Shown: positions 16,484 through 25,086, numbered from the stretch's first letter. The stretch is 64,000 nucleotides of DNA from Roseivivax marinus (GCF_900109705.1 NZ_FOAI01000001.1:372001-436000), one strand, 5' to 3'. The notes: generated from the letters alone by a model not told the origin. Program-made: numbers and translations.

Positions 16484-16924
16484 CTAGCCGCGCGCCTCGA
16501 CCCGTTGCCGCGCGAGCGCGCTGTCGCGATCCTCGATCCCCAGCATGTGCGAGACCAGCCGCAGGAGGGAATCTTCTTCGGGGTCGCGCACGCCGTCGGC
16601 CAGCACCACCGACCACAGCGCCTCGATCACGCCGATGCGCTCCTCGTAGGGGACGGCGTCCTTGATCGCGCGGGTGAAGCGGACGGTGTCGGGGGCCTCC
16701 GCTTCCAGCGCCTCGGCCTCGGTGCGCAGGGCGGTGGCGGCTTCGGGCGCGAGATCGTAGCGCGCGGCAGCGATGCGGCCGATGCGCGCGCGTTCCTCGC
16801 TGTCGTAGTCCCCGTCCGAGCGCGCCACGCGCACGAGAAGGGCGGTCAGTGCGAGACGCGCGTCGGAATCGGGCAGCGTGTCGGGGTCGGGGGCGGTCAG
16901 ACGCCGGAGGAAATCGCCAAACAT
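16484..16924 (-). CDS. TerB-family tellurite-resistance-like protein
   Basis: A 146-residue all-helical TerB-fold protein. It contains LALTALLVRVARSDGDYDSEE, an acidic metal-binding-like loop after the first helix, and a second loop VVLADGVRDPEEDSLLR. TerB-family proteins are cytoplasmic; this stand-alone type is common in Rhodobacterales and its role is unknown. The start is the ATG at 16924 (MFGDFLRRLTAPD). Forty bases upstream is a diverged paralogue. Confidence 0.82.
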   Translation of the reverse strand: MFGDFLRRLTAPDPDTLPDSDARLALTALLVRVARSDGDYDSEERARIGRIAAARYDLAPEAATALRTEAEALEAEAPDTVRFTRAIKDAVPYEERIGVIEALWSVVLADGVRDPEEDSLLRLVSHMLGIEDRDSALARQRVEARG

Positions 16925-16964
16925 GATCGGAATATAGTCAGGGCCCGCTGCAGGGAAAGGCGGC

Positions 16965-17378
16965 TCAGGCGCGTCCGACCGCGCCGAAGGCCGTCTCGGG
17001 CAGGCCGAAGGTCCGGGCAAGCGTGCGGGCCGCGTCGGGATCGGCTGCGGGCCGCCGCGCCTCGCGCCACAGGCACCGCGCGAACGCGTCGCGTTCGTCG
17101 GCGGCCACGTGCTGCGCCACCAGCCGCGAGTAGCCCGAGCCGGGTGGCACTGCCGCGGCGACCTCCTCGCAGGCGCGGCGCATTTCCTCGGCCTCGCTGC
17201 GGGTCAGGTCGTAGCGATGCGCCAGCGCGGCATCGATCCGCGCGCTGTCGAGCGCGAGCGGCGCGAGGTCCTGGCGCGCGAGGCGCACGGCCAGAGCCCC
17301 CAGCGCGAGCGGGGTGTCGGCCGGGTCGAGCCAGCCGTAATTGGGCCGCAACGCCCAGAAGATCAGTCGAGCGGACAG
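16965..17378 (-). CDS. Divergent TerB-like protein, probable CTG start
   Basis: A 137-residue helical protein that aligns with the next gene: PLALGALAVRLARQDLAPL against LALTALLVRVARSDGDYDS, and ALAHRYDL against AAARYDL. The acidic loop of TerB is lost here, so metal binding is doubtful. No ATG or GTG start exists in this frame near the homologous N-terminus. A strong AAGGAGG (17392-17386) lies 7 bases before an in-frame CTG at 17378, giving MSARLIFWALRPN. TTG 17351 is the conventional alternative but has a weak ribosome site. Tandem duplication with decay of one copy is the simplest reading. Confidence 0.62.
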   Translation of the reverse strand: MSARLIFWALRPNYGWLDPADTPLALGALAVRLARQDLAPLALDSARIDAALAHRYDLTRSEAEEMRRACEEVAAAVPPGSGYSRLVAQHVAADERDAFARCLWREARRPAADPDAARTLARTFGLPETAFGAVGRA

Positions 17379-17385
17379 CGCGCAT

Positions 17386-17392
17386 CCTCCTT
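17386..17392 (-). promoter_or_regulatory. Strong Shine-Dalgarno before the CTG codon
   Basis: AAGGAGG on the minus strand. An ATG directly abuts it in another frame and is too close to be used. The next codon at suitable spacing in the conserved frame is CTG 17378. It decides the start of the TerB-like paralogue. Confidence 0.6.
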
Positions 17393-17462
17393 CAGCCCAC
17401 GCCGACAGCCCGGACGAACCGGCCTGTTCGGGGCGAAGCGTGGCGGGCGGCGCGCGGTTTGT

Positions 17463-18269
17463 CTAGGTGGCGGTTCGTGGCGATCGCGTGCCGAGGCGCC
17501 GCGAGAAGGTGCGCGACAGGTCTGCCATCGCGCCATCGAGCCCCCAGGGCGGGTTCACCACGAAGAGGCCCGATCCCTCCATCCGGTGTCCCTCGCGCAC
17601 CGGCGGGAAGCGGACTTCGTGGCCCAGGCCCTCGGGAAACGCCGCCTCGAGCGCGCGCGCCATCGCGCCATGCGGGCCGTCGCGCAGCAGCGGGTACCAC
17701 AGGATCAGGATGCCGACGTTCCATTTCCGGGCGAGCTTCTGGAAGGCCCGGGGAATGTCCTCGTAGTCCGACTTGATCTCCCAGGACGGGTCGCAGAGCA
17801 GCACGCCCCGGCGCGGGTCGGGCGGGCAGAGGCTCTGGGCCAGCGCCAGTCCGTCCTGCTTGTGGACCTGCGTCCCGGTCCCGGCCATCGCGGCCTCGAG
17901 CGCGGCGTGCTCGGCCGGATGCAGCTCGGCCAGGTGCATCGGGTCGGTGGCGCGCAGCAGGTGGCGCGCGATCAGCGGCGAGCCGGGATAGGCGTCGGCC
18001 CCGTGCGCCGCGCGCACCGCATCCACCGCCCGGCGATAGGGGTGGTCCGCCCCGAACCAGTCGGCAGCGCGGACGATCCCGGCCGCGGCTTCCCCTGTCT
18101 TGACAGCCTCGGCGCCCGAGAGGTCGTAGAGCCCGCGGCCGGCATGGGTCTCGATGTAGCTCAGCGGCTTGTCCTTCCGCGTGAGGTAGTCGAGCGTCCA
18201 CGCCAGCGCCGCATGCTTGTGCACGTCCGCGAGGTTTCCCGCGTGATAGGCGTGCTGGTAGGACAGCAT
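17463..18269 (-). CDS. rlmJ: 23S rRNA (adenine(2030)-N6)-methyltransferase
   Basis: A 268-residue RlmJ. The N-terminus LSYQHAYHAGNLADVHKH is diagnostic of the family, and IETHAGRGLYDL is the SAM site. The catalytic motif reads LLCDPSWEIKSDY, where enterobacterial RlmJ has DPPY. Methylates A2030 of 23S rRNA using SAM. Start ATG 18269; its first base overlaps the last base of the cutA stop (TGATG), so translation is coupled. Confidence 0.92.
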   Translation of the reverse strand: MLSYQHAYHAGNLADVHKHAALAWTLDYLTRKDKPLSYIETHAGRGLYDLSGAEAVKTGEAAAGIVRAADWFGADHPYRRAVDAVRAAHGADAYPGSPLIARHLLRATDPMHLAELHPAEHAALEAAMAGTGTQVHKQDGLALAQSLCPPDPRRGVLLCDPSWEIKSDYEDIPRAFQKLARKWNVGILILWYPLLRDGPHGAMARALEAAFPEGLGHEVRFPPVREGHRMEGSGLFVVNPPWGLDGAMADLSRTFSRRLGTRSPRTAT

Positions 18270-18592
18270 CAGCCGACGGACTCGGCGATCCAGGCGAGGT
18301 AGCCGCCCGAGCCCGCGGCGATCTCGTGCGCCCAGAGCGACGGCTCGTCGTAGGGGTGGGCGTCGAGGATCATCTCTTCCAGCGCCGCGTAGCCGTCCTT
18401 GGTGGTCTTGAACAGCACCCGCCATTCCGGCTCTTCGCGCAGGCCGTCCCAGTCGTAGACCGAGGCGATGGCGGTGATCTGGACGCAGGCGGCAAGCTTT
18501 TCGCTCACGGCGCGGCGCGCGAGGTCGCGGGCGCCGTCCTCGCTGTCGATGGTGGTGAAGACGGCGAGGGTGGTGGTCGGCGTGTCGGTCAT
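18269..18592 (-). CDS. cutA: Divalent-cation tolerance protein CutA
   Basis: A 107-residue CutA1. Family motifs are VFTTIDSEDGARDLARRAV near the N-terminus, LAACVQI, and the C-terminal HPYDEPSLWAHEI. Forms a compact trimer in other bacteria; the physiological role remains debated despite the copper-tolerance name. Middle gene of a DUF2306-cutA-rlmJ unit: it overlaps the upstream gene by 4 bases (ATGA) and the downstream gene by 1. Confidence 0.92.
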   Translation of the reverse strand: MTDTPTTTLAVFTTIDSEDGARDLARRAVSEKLAACVQITAIASVYDWDGLREEPEWRVLFKTTKDGYAALEEMILDAHPYDEPSLWAHEIAAGSGGYLAWIAESVG

Positions 18593-19221
18593 GTCCGCTC
18601 CGTTCTCAGGACGAGTTCGAGGATCACGAGGTAGGGCAGGTAGAAACCCGCGAAATTGAACAAATCGAACGGGCCGGTGAAGTCCGGCGTCGAGCCCGCC
18701 CCGCCGGTGGCCGCATACCAGACCCAGTAGTGCAGTCGATAGAGGAACGACCCGAGTGCCAGAACCGTGAGCCTCAGCGCCCAGACCCGGTGCGCCGCAC
18801 GGTTCTTGTCGAGCGCGTGGTAGACGGTGTTCGCCGCCGCGATCAGCAGGAGCGCGCCGTAGAGCGCGAACCCCGCCGTCATGAGCGGGCCTCCGATGGT
18901 GCCTTTCAGCGCGATGTAGAGAAGCCCCGCGATCCCGGTGATCGCGGCCGCGGCAAGCGTGACGTAGCCGAGTGTCCGGTGAACCCGGGGCCGCCGGGTG
19001 CGGATACGCTCGATCAGCTGGAACGGCGCGAGGAGGGTGGCGACCGCGCCGGTCGTCATGTGCGCGAAGATCAGCGCGGTCGGCAGCGGCGTGGTGTAGA
19101 ACCGCGTCTCGCCCGAGAGGTCGGTCGCCAGCCCTGCCAGTCCGAACGCCCCGGCGTAGAGCACGAAGGGCAGGGCGAGGAGTGCGACACCGAGGGTCGC
19201 GAGGGTGGCGGCACGGGTCAT
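18589..19221 (-). CDS. DUF2306 membrane protein
   Basis: A 210-residue integral membrane protein with about six hydrophobic segments. Conserved histidines occur in FAHMTTGAVATLLAPFQL, RVHRTLGYV and NTVYHAL and near the C-terminus in YRLHYWVWYA, the pattern of the DUF2306 family. Paired intramembrane histidines suggest haem or quinone binding, but no function is established. The ATG at 19221 is preferred over one 12 codons upstream. It heads the operon and overlaps cutA by 4 bases. Confidence 0.8.
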   Translation of the reverse strand: MTRAATLATLGVALLALPFVLYAGAFGLAGLATDLSGETRFYTTPLPTALIFAHMTTGAVATLLAPFQLIERIRTRRPRVHRTLGYVTLAAAAITGIAGLLYIALKGTIGGPLMTAGFALYGALLLIAAANTVYHALDKNRAAHRVWALRLTVLALGSFLYRLHYWVWYAATGGAGSTPDFTGPFDLFNFAGFYLPYLVILELVLRTERT

Positions 19222-19674
19222 GAGCGCGATGGTGCGGCGTGCATGGCGGTTGGGCAAGTGGGGTGGGGTGCCGCGTGCTTAGGTTCATTCGGTCGAGCGG
19301 TGCCCGGGCGCGGGGCCGAGGGCGACGCCCGCCGCGCCAGCGTCATGCCTCAGGCATGACCCCCCCCGGCGCGGCGCTGGCGCTGTGTCGGGATCGTGCG
19401 AGCCGTAGGTCGGCACCGGCGCGCGTGGCGGCTACCGGATGCCGTGCCGTGCGTCTTGGTTCGAGCGGTGCCCCGGGCGCGGAGTCAAGGGCGAAGCCCG
19501 CCGCGCCAGCGCCGACCCGCCCCCCGGGGCGGCGCTTTGGCTGGGCCTGGCGGGACCTTCGAGGTCTTTCGGATGTGGGGGGATAAAGCGCACCCGCTCG
19601 GAGGGCCGGAGCGCCGCCCCGCGGGTCGGCGCTGTCGCTTTTTGGGAGGTCGACTGGAATAATTTTCCTAAAAT
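19222..19674. repeat. 453-base gap with a GC-rich interspersed repeat, no convincing gene
   Basis: A block beginning GAGCGGTGCCCGGGCGCGG and ending GCCCGCCGCGCCAGCG occurs near 19299-19346 and again, with a few changes, near 19464-19511. A piece of the second block (CAGCGCCGACCCGC, 19507-19520, plus GGGGCGGCGC, 19526-19535) returns inverted at 19611-19634. A local palindrome TCATGCCTCAGGCATGA lies at about 19343-19359. Reading frames through it have no gene-like protein. The repeats stop abruptly where AT-rich DNA starts near 19650. Confidence 0.6.
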
Positions 19675-20319
19675 TCAGAATAACGTAAATAGCGGATAGC
19701 TAAGTCGGTAACCTGGAGTATAGCTCATAAGTAAATGCGCGTGGGCAATATGCGGCGTTGGCTGAAATTGAATTTCTGTAATCCATTTTTCTACATCATA
19801 GACGCTAAGCCAGTCTTCGTCAGTGTGTATAATCAAGAAGTCAATGCCGTCGAGGTGCGAGATATCTTTTCGAATTGAGCGCTGTTCATACTTACTATTG
19901 GCATCATGAACTATTTCGAGAATTTCTTTCTTAAATCTATCTCTGTTCCATTGTGTCTCATGAAAGACTTCCGGTGATGAGGAGGTAAGTGATATTCCAC
20001 GTTTCCGAGCCCCATCAATCCTTCGGAGGGCCTCGCCATCAACCAGCTCCTTTAGTTCAACTGAGCGAAAACGCTTATCGATTTCTACGAAGGCATCGGG
20101 AGGGTCGTTTTCATTGAGCTGCCAATTTCCAATGCTTTGTTTTCCGCGGAGGGAGAGAGATTCGATCCAAGCTTTCAGAACTTCTGATTCTACAAGCGCT
20201 TTGTCTTCTGCGTCTCGTCTTGCGTACGCGGAGGCATGCCCTCGTGAATTTGTAATCTCGATATAATATCGCAGCCTGTTCTGTTCTTTAAGCGCTTTCC
20301 AATCTTTCTTATTCTTCAC
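19675..20319 (-). CDS. Uncharacterised AT-rich gene, PD-(D/E)xK nuclease-like pattern
   Basis: A 214-residue soluble protein with much lower GC and different codon use from all neighbours, so probably recently acquired. The middle reads [16 protein letters not shown] then SVELKELVD, matching the PD...(D/E)xK core of restriction-endonuclease-like folds (PD, 15-residue gap, ELK). Next come a Lys-rich helix with [14 protein letters not shown], a strand [10 protein letters not shown] and the end [12 protein letters not shown], an order I recognise from small orphan nucleases of this fold. The start is GTG 20319, overlapping the pyrG stop by 4 bases (GTGA). Function unproven; defence or mobile-element origin is inference. 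Confidence 0.6.
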   Translation of the reverse strand: MKNKKDWKALKEQNRLRYYIEITNSRGHASAYARRDAEDKALVESEVLKAWIESLSLRGKQSIGNWQLNENDPPDAFVEIDKRFRSVELKELVDGEALRRIDGARKRGISLTSSSPEVFHETQWNRDRFKKEILEIVHDANSKYEQRSIRKDISHLDGIDFLIIHTDEDWLSVYDVEKWITEIQFQPTPHIAHAHLLMSYTPGYRLSYPLFTLF

Positions 20320-21959
20320 ACCAACCTCGACACATCCTTCGCCGCCCGCACGAAATCCCGGAACAGCGGATGCGGGTCAAAGGGTTTCGACTTCAGCTCG
20401 GGGTGGAACTGGACGCCGATGAACCACGGGTGGTCGGACCATTCGACGATCTCGGGCAGCTTGCCGTCGGGGGACATGCCCGAGAACGTCAGGCCGCCGT
20501 CCTCCAGCGCCTTCTTGTACTGGATGTCGACCTCGTAGCGGTGGCGGTGGCGTTCGTCGATCGCGGTGGTGCCGTAGACGTCGGCCACGCGCGAGCCCTC
20601 GGTCAGAACCGCGTCGTAGGCGCCGAGGCGCATGGTGCCGCCCTTGTCGTCGTCGGGGCGGCGGTTGACCTTGGCGTTGCCCTGCACCCACTCCTTGAGG
20701 TGGTAGACCACCGGCTCGAAGCGCTTCTTGCCGGCCTCGTGGTCGAACTCCTCGGACCCCGCGCGCGAGACGCCGGCCACGTTCCGCGCCGCCTCGATCA
20801 CCGCCATCTGCATGCCGAGGCAGATGCCGAGATAGGGCACCTTGTGCTCGCGCGCGAACTGGGCGGCCTTGATCTTGCCTTCGGTGCCGCGCTCTCCGAA
20901 GCCGCCGGGCACGAGGATCGCGTGGTAGCCCTGAAGGTGCGTGGCCGGATCCTCGCGCTCGAAGATCTCTGCGTCCACCCACTCGACATTGACCTTCACG
21001 CGGTTGGCGAGCCCGCCATGGGTCAGCGCCTCGGCGATGGACTTGTAGGCATCCTCGAGCTGCGTGTACTTGCCGACGATCGCGACCGTGACTTCGCCCT
21101 CGGGGTTGTGGATGCGGTCGGACACGTCCTCCCAGCGCGACAGGTCGGGCTTGGGCGCGGGGCTGATCTGGAACGCGTCCAGAACGGCCTGGTCCAGCCC
21201 CTCGCGGTGGTATGCGAGCGGCGCGTCGTAGATCGAGGACAGGTCCTGCGCGGCGATCACGCTGTCCGGGCGCACGTTGCAGAACAGCGCAAGCTTCTCG
21301 CGCTCCTTCTGCGGGATCGGACCTTCCGAGCGGCAGACGAGGATGTCGGGTGCGAGACCGATCGAGCGCAGCTCCTTCACCGAGTGCTGCGTCGGCTTGG
21401 TCTTGAGCTCGCCCGAGGCCTTGATCCACGGCAGCAGCGTCAGGTGCATCAGCGTGCACTGGCCGCGCGGCTTGTCCTGGCTGAACTGGCGGATGGCCTC
21501 GAAGAAGGGCAGGCCCTCGATGTCGCCGACGGTGCCGCCGATCTCGCAAAGCATGAAGTCCACCTCGTCCTCGCCGATCGAGATGAATTTCTTGATCTCG
21601 TCGGTGACGTGGGGAATCACCTGGATCGTCTTCCCGAGGTAGTCGCCGCGGCGCTCCTTCTCGAGGACGTTGGTGTAGATGCGACCCGACGAGATCGAAT
21701 CGGTCTTGCGCGCCGGCACGCCGGTGAACCGTTCGTAGTGCCCGAGGTCGAGGTCGGTCTCGGCGCCGTCGTCGGTGACGAAGACTTCGCCGTGCTCGAA
21801 GGGCGACATCGTGCCCGGGTCCACGTTGAGATAGGGATCGAGCTTCCTCAGCCGGACGGAAAAGCCGCGCGCCTGCAGCAGCGCGCCGAGTGCCGCGGAG
21901 GCGAGACCCTTACCAAGCGAAGAGACCACACCGCCGGTGATGAAGATGAAGCGTGCCAT
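20316..21959 (-). CDS. pyrG: CTP synthase
   Basis: A 547-residue CTP synthase: amidates UTP to CTP with glutamine and ATP. The N-terminal synthetase domain starts [19 protein letters not shown] (P-loop). The C-terminal class I GATase domain has the nucleophile Cys in LGICLGMQ and the His-Glu pair in [12 protein letters not shown]. Full length. Unusually, the last codons overlap the AT-rich gene downstream; secG lies 209 bases upstream on the same strand. Confidence 0.98.
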   Translation of the reverse strand: MARFIFITGGVVSSLGKGLASAALGALLQARGFSVRLRKLDPYLNVDPGTMSPFEHGEVFVTDDGAETDLDLGHYERFTGVPARKTDSISSGRIYTNVLEKERRGDYLGKTIQVIPHVTDEIKKFISIGEDEVDFMLCEIGGTVGDIEGLPFFEAIRQFSQDKPRGQCTLMHLTLLPWIKASGELKTKPTQHSVKELRSIGLAPDILVCRSEGPIPQKEREKLALFCNVRPDSVIAAQDLSSIYDAPLAYHREGLDQAVLDAFQISPAPKPDLSRWEDVSDRIHNPEGEVTVAIVGKYTQLEDAYKSIAEALTHGGLANRVKVNVEWVDAEIFEREDPATHLQGYHAILVPGGFGERGTEGKIKAAQFAREHKVPYLGICLGMQMAVIEAARNVAGVSRAGSEEFDHEAGKKRFEPVVYHLKEWVQGNAKVNRRPDDDKGGTMRLGAYDAVLTEGSRVADVYGTTAIDERHRHRYEVDIQYKKALEDGGLTFSGMSPDGKLPEIVEWSDHPWFIGVQFHPELKSKPFDPHPLFRDFVRAAKDVSRLV

Positions 21960-22123
21960 GTCGTTCCCGTAGTCTGCTCGACGTCGTGCGAAATGCGCCT
22001 GCGTACCGCAGGACCACGGGATTTAAGTGTAAGCGGATTCGCATGCCGAAGGCAAGGCGAACCGCCAGATGTAGTCCCGCAAAAGCGCGTCGGCCAAGAT
22101 GTTGTGGATATCTGTCAGGTTTG

Positions 22124-22144
22124 GGCCCGCCGGGATGGCGGGCC
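22124..22144 (-). terminator. GC hairpin after secG
   Basis: GGCCCGCC-GGGAT-GGCGGGCC forms a perfect 8-base-pair stem 25 bases past the secG stop. No T-run follows, so it may be a weak terminator or a transcript-stabilising hairpin between secG and pyrG. Confidence 0.45.
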
Positions 22145-22168
22145 GGGCGCATTCATGGGCCCGCGCGG

Positions 22169-22561
22169 TCAGTCCGCGCGCGGCACCAGCGGCGCGTCGC
22201 CTTCGCCGTCCCCACCCTCGGCCGAGGGTGGCGGCAGCAGGCCGTCGGTGTCGAGGCCGCCGTCGGAGGCGGGCGCATCGCCGTCTTCGACCGTGGCCGG
22301 GCCGCCGTTCAGGCGGTCCATGATCGAGCTGCCAGAGCTGTCAGCGGCGGCGAAGATGGTCAGCAGCAGCGACGTGCAGATGAAGGCTGCCGCGAGGATC
22401 CAGGTCATCCGTCCCAGGGCCGTGCCGGCGCCACGGGCGCTCATGGCACCGCCGCCACCACCGCCCATGCCGAGGCCACCGCCCTCCGACCGCTGCAACA
22501 GCACCACGCCGATGAGCGACAGGGCGAGCAGCAGGTGAACGATGAGGATGACGTTTTCCAT
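22169..22561 (-). CDS. secG: Preprotein translocase subunit SecG
   Basis: A 130-residue SecG, small membrane subunit of the SecYEG channel. Two hydrophobic helices flank the conserved LQRSEGGGLGMGGGGGG loop, ending in an R/T-rich cytoplasmic turn (ALGRMTWILA). The Asp/Glu/Pro-rich C-terminal tail of about 45 residues is long but usual for Rhodobacterales. The secG-pyrG order is common in alphaproteobacteria. Confidence 0.95.
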   Translation of the reverse strand: MENVILIVHLLLALSLIGVVLLQRSEGGGLGMGGGGGGAMSARGAGTALGRMTWILAAAFICTSLLLTIFAAADSSGSSIMDRLNGGPATVEDGDAPASDGGLDTDGLLPPPSAEGGDGEGDAPLVPRAD

Positions 22562-22651
22562 GAAGCGGGCCTCGCGCGTTTGCTGCGCGGTATCTAGGGA
22601 AATTCGTCACGGGCCGCAAGCCGCGCGGGCCGTGGCGCCCGTGGCGTCGCG

Positions 22652-22879
22652 TCAGATGTCGCCGGTGCCTGACGGGCCGGGCAGGCGACCCCACGTGATG
22701 CGCGCCCAAAGTCGTTCGTAAAGCACGTAGGTAATGAGACCGAGGCCTGCCGAGGCGAGCGCGAGCGTGCCGCCTGCGCCGACCGATCCTGTGACAAGCA
22801 CGCCGAGCAATGTCATGACCGCAATGCCCAGAACCTGCCAGCCGATCGCCTTCACCCACGTGCGTGCGCGCGTCTCCAT
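22652..22879 (-). CDS. DUF2061 small membrane protein
   Basis: A 75-residue protein. The start METRARTWVKAIGWQ is the DUF2061 signature, followed by two membrane helices. Family function is unknown; homologues are often near cysteine or sulfur genes but not here. Divergent from the XRE regulator at 22995. Upstream of the ATG is AGGAGGAC, a strong ribosome site. Confidence 0.85.
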   Translation of the reverse strand: METRARTWVKAIGWQVLGIAVMTLLGVLVTGSVGAGGTLALASAGLGLITYVLYERLWARITWGRLPGPSGTGDI

Positions 22880-22949
22880 CTTGTCCTCCTGATGTTCGGA
22901 TTTTCGTATCTAACGGAGGGGTAGCTGCACGCGCCGGTGTGGTGTATTC

Positions 22950-22979
22950 CCAATTTCGTGCCCAAAAATACGCAATTGG
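22950..22979. promoter_or_regulatory. Inverted repeat before the XRE regulator (operator candidate)
   Basis: CCAATT (22950-22955) and AATTGG (22974-22979) are inverted over 18 bases in an AT-rich stretch just upstream of the XRE gene and within the region shared with the divergent DUF2061 gene. Likely autoregulatory operator. No Shine-Dalgarno precedes the ATG at 22995 (ATAAAAATAAACAATG), so the mRNA may be leaderless. Confidence 0.4.
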
Positions 22980-22994
22980 CGATAAAAATAAACA

Positions 22995-23852
22995 ATGATT
23001 ACCGTAACGGACAAACGGCATCGCGCCGAGGTGTTTCGAGAACGTCTGCGCAGCGCGCTGATCCACGCGGACACCAATCGCAGCGCGCTGGCGCGGGCCG
23101 TCGGCGCGAACCGGTCCACCATGTCCCAGCTGCTCGACGATGGCGGCGCCCGGCTGCCCAACGCGCACCTCGCGGCGGAATGCGCGCAGGCGCTCGGGGT
23201 CAGCACGGACTGGCTGCTGGGCCTGACGGACCGCCCGGAACGGCCGGGCGACGTGGTGGACGCGGCGGTGCAGCTGACCCAGGCCGAGCGCACGGCCTCC
23301 GACGACCAGCTTCTCGACTGGCACCGCGAGGCTGCGGGCTACAAGATCCGGCACGTTCCGGCGACCTTGCCCGACCTTCTCAAGACCGAGGCGGTGATGC
23401 GCTGGGAATACGCGGCCTTTCTCGGCAAGACGCCGGACCAGGCGATCCGGGCCATGCAGGGGCGAGTGGACCTGCTCTATCAGGGGCTCTCGGACTACGA
23501 GATCGCTCTGCCAGCGCACGAGCTCGACGCGCTGGCAGCGGGCGAGGGCTATTACCGGGGGCTGCCGGCGGCCGCGCGGACCGAGCAGATCGAGCGGCTG
23601 GCCGCGACATGCGATGAGTTCTACCCCGCGCTCCGGGTGTTCGTCTTCGACGCCCGGCGCGTGTTCAGCGCGCCGATCACGCTGTTCGGGCCACGGATCG
23701 GGGTGATCTACGTGGGCCGGTTTTACCTCGCGTTTCGCGAAAGCAGCCGCATCCGGTCACTGACGCAGCATTTCGACGGGCTCATCCGCGAGGCGTCGGT
23801 CGATGCACGCGACGCGGCGGCCTACCTCCGCGCGCTGACCGTCACGGGGTGA
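22995..23852 (+). CDS. XRE-family transcriptional regulator
   Basis: A 285-residue protein. Residues about 9-75 form an XRE/Cro helix-turn-helix (SALARAVGANRSTMSQLLDD) ending in ALGVSTDWLLGLTD, the usual tail of the domain. The remaining 200 residues have no obvious enzymatic motif and may bind a ligand; YALP-like repeats are absent. Stand-alone regulator with a probable operator in front. Convergent with the porin gene. Confidence 0.85.
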   Translation: MITVTDKRHRAEVFRERLRSALIHADTNRSALARAVGANRSTMSQLLDDGGARLPNAHLAAECAQALGVSTDWLLGLTDRPERPGDVVDAAVQLTQAERTASDDQLLDWHREAAGYKIRHVPATLPDLLKTEAVMRWEYAAFLGKTPDQAIRAMQGRVDLLYQGLSDYEIALPAHELDALAAGEGYYRGLPAAARTEQIERLAATCDEFYPALRVFVFDARRVFSAPITLFGPRIGVIYVGRFYLAFRESSRIRSLTQHFDGLIREASVDARDAAAYLRALTVTG

Positions 23853-23875
23853 GGGCGCGGACGGTCCGCGCCCTC
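23851..23875. terminator. Bidirectional terminator between the XRE and porin genes
   Basis: GAGGGCGCGGAC-G-GTCCGCGCCCTC is a near-perfect 12-base-pair palindrome that starts within the stop codon of the XRE gene and ends 9 bases before the porin stop on the other strand. Very stable, but without T-runs. Confidence 0.6.
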
Positions 23876-23883
23876 CGTCAGGT

Positions 23884-25032
23884 TCAGAAGTCGACCTGGA
23901 ACGAGGTCTGGATGCGGTCCGTGCCGTAGGAGCCGCCGCCGAAGGTCTCGCGCTTGCCGTTGAAGTACTCGACCCCGAAGCTCGCCCGCTCGGTGATCTG
24001 GTAGCTGGCGTTGAGGTGGACCGACTGCAGGCTCTCGGTGTCGCCCATCAGGCCAGTCTCGTTCTCGCGCCAGCCGTAGATCGCGCGGAAGGTCCAGTCC
24101 TCGCCGACCTCCTGCGAGATGCCGGCATAGGCCGACTGCACCTCGATCGGGTCGCCGTTGGCGTCGAGGTCGTCGCCGAGGAACACCAGGTAGGACGCGA
24201 TGCCCTCGCCGTAGGTGTAGGAGGCGTCGAAGCTGCCGCCTTCCCACAGCTGGGCGGTGGTCGACAGGTTGACGCCCCAGACGTCCTCGTCGCTGCCACC
24301 GTCATCCTCGACCTGGCCGCCGATCACCGAGGCGCGCAGCAGCAGCGGGTCGGTGTCGTAGGCCAGGGCGCCGATGACCACCGGCGTGTCGCTTCCCGCG
24401 TTCGAGTCCTCGAGCGCGACCGACGCGCTCATGTTGTTGCCGAACTCGTGGGTGTAGCGGATCTGTTCCTGCCGGGCGAAGGGAATGCCCGCAACGCCCT
24501 GGAAGTCGAGCGTGATCGGGTAGGACGACAGCGGCATGAACGTCGTCCAGTACTTGCCGATCCGCAGGCCGCCGAGCGTCGCCACGGCATGGCGCAGGCG
24601 CGGCTCGGGGCCAGCGTCCGCAAAGGCGCCCGATGCGCCGTAGAAGTCGATCTCGACCTGGGTGCCAAGCTCGCCCATGCCAGTCTGCGTGGTGGTGCGG
24701 AACCCGAGACGCGTCTGGTTCACCGTCGCGGTGAAGGCGTCCCCGTCCTCGGCGCCCGGGCCGATGCCCACGAGGCCGAACGTGGTGTTCCCGAGCTTGT
24801 AGCCGAAGTCGTAGATGAAGTCGGACTTGAAGTAGCCGTAGAACTCGAGCTGCGTACCGGTCTCGGTGCCGAAGGTCAGCGGCTCGCTGCGCGTCTCTTC
24901 GAGCTGCGCGACCCGCGCCTCGAGCGCGGCGATGCGCTGGGCGTCGGTCTGGGCGCTCTGGGCCTGAACCGTGGATGCAAGGCCGGTCGCCGCGAGGGCG
25001 ACCGCGATGGCGGTCGTCGTGCGTGAAGTCAT
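23884..25032 (-). CDS. Outer-membrane porin-like protein (DcaP type)
   Basis: A 382-residue exported beta-barrel protein. Signal peptide (AVALAATGLASTVQA-QS), then a short coiled coil (RIAALEARVAQLEE) as in trimeric DcaP porins, then alternating amphipathic strands with EFYGYFKSDFIYDFG, and a terminal phenylalanine (QTSFQVDF), the outer-membrane assembly signal. Probably a channel for small acidic solutes. GAGGCGAC precedes the ATG. It shares a 235-bp control region with purA. Confidence 0.85.
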   Translation of the reverse strand: MTSRTTTAIAVALAATGLASTVQAQSAQTDAQRIAALEARVAQLEETRSEPLTFGTETGTQLEFYGYFKSDFIYDFGYKLGNTTFGLVGIGPGAEDGDAFTATVNQTRLGFRTTTQTGMGELGTQVEIDFYGASGAFADAGPEPRLRHAVATLGGLRIGKYWTTFMPLSSYPITLDFQGVAGIPFARQEQIRYTHEFGNNMSASVALEDSNAGSDTPVVIGALAYDTDPLLLRASVIGGQVEDDGGSDEDVWGVNLSTTAQLWEGGSFDASYTYGEGIASYLVFLGDDLDANGDPIEVQSAYAGISQEVGEDWTFRAIYGWRENETGLMGDTESLQSVHLNASYQITERASFGVEYFNGKRETFGGGSYGTDRIQTSFQVDF

Positions 25033-25086
25033 GTCGCCTCGTTTGTTTGCTTGTGATGCGGACCCGCGTGGTTCGGGACCGATCAC

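Noticed and set aside
16897-17385. ATG-initiated frame directly after AAGGAGG near 17385
   Set aside because: The ATG touches the Shine-Dalgarno, leaving no spacer, and the product is an Arg/Pro-rich shadow unlike TerB.
15089-17776. 895-codon plus-strand frame across the ABC operon, TerB and rlmJ genes
   Set aside because: Antisense shadow over several well supported minus-strand genes.
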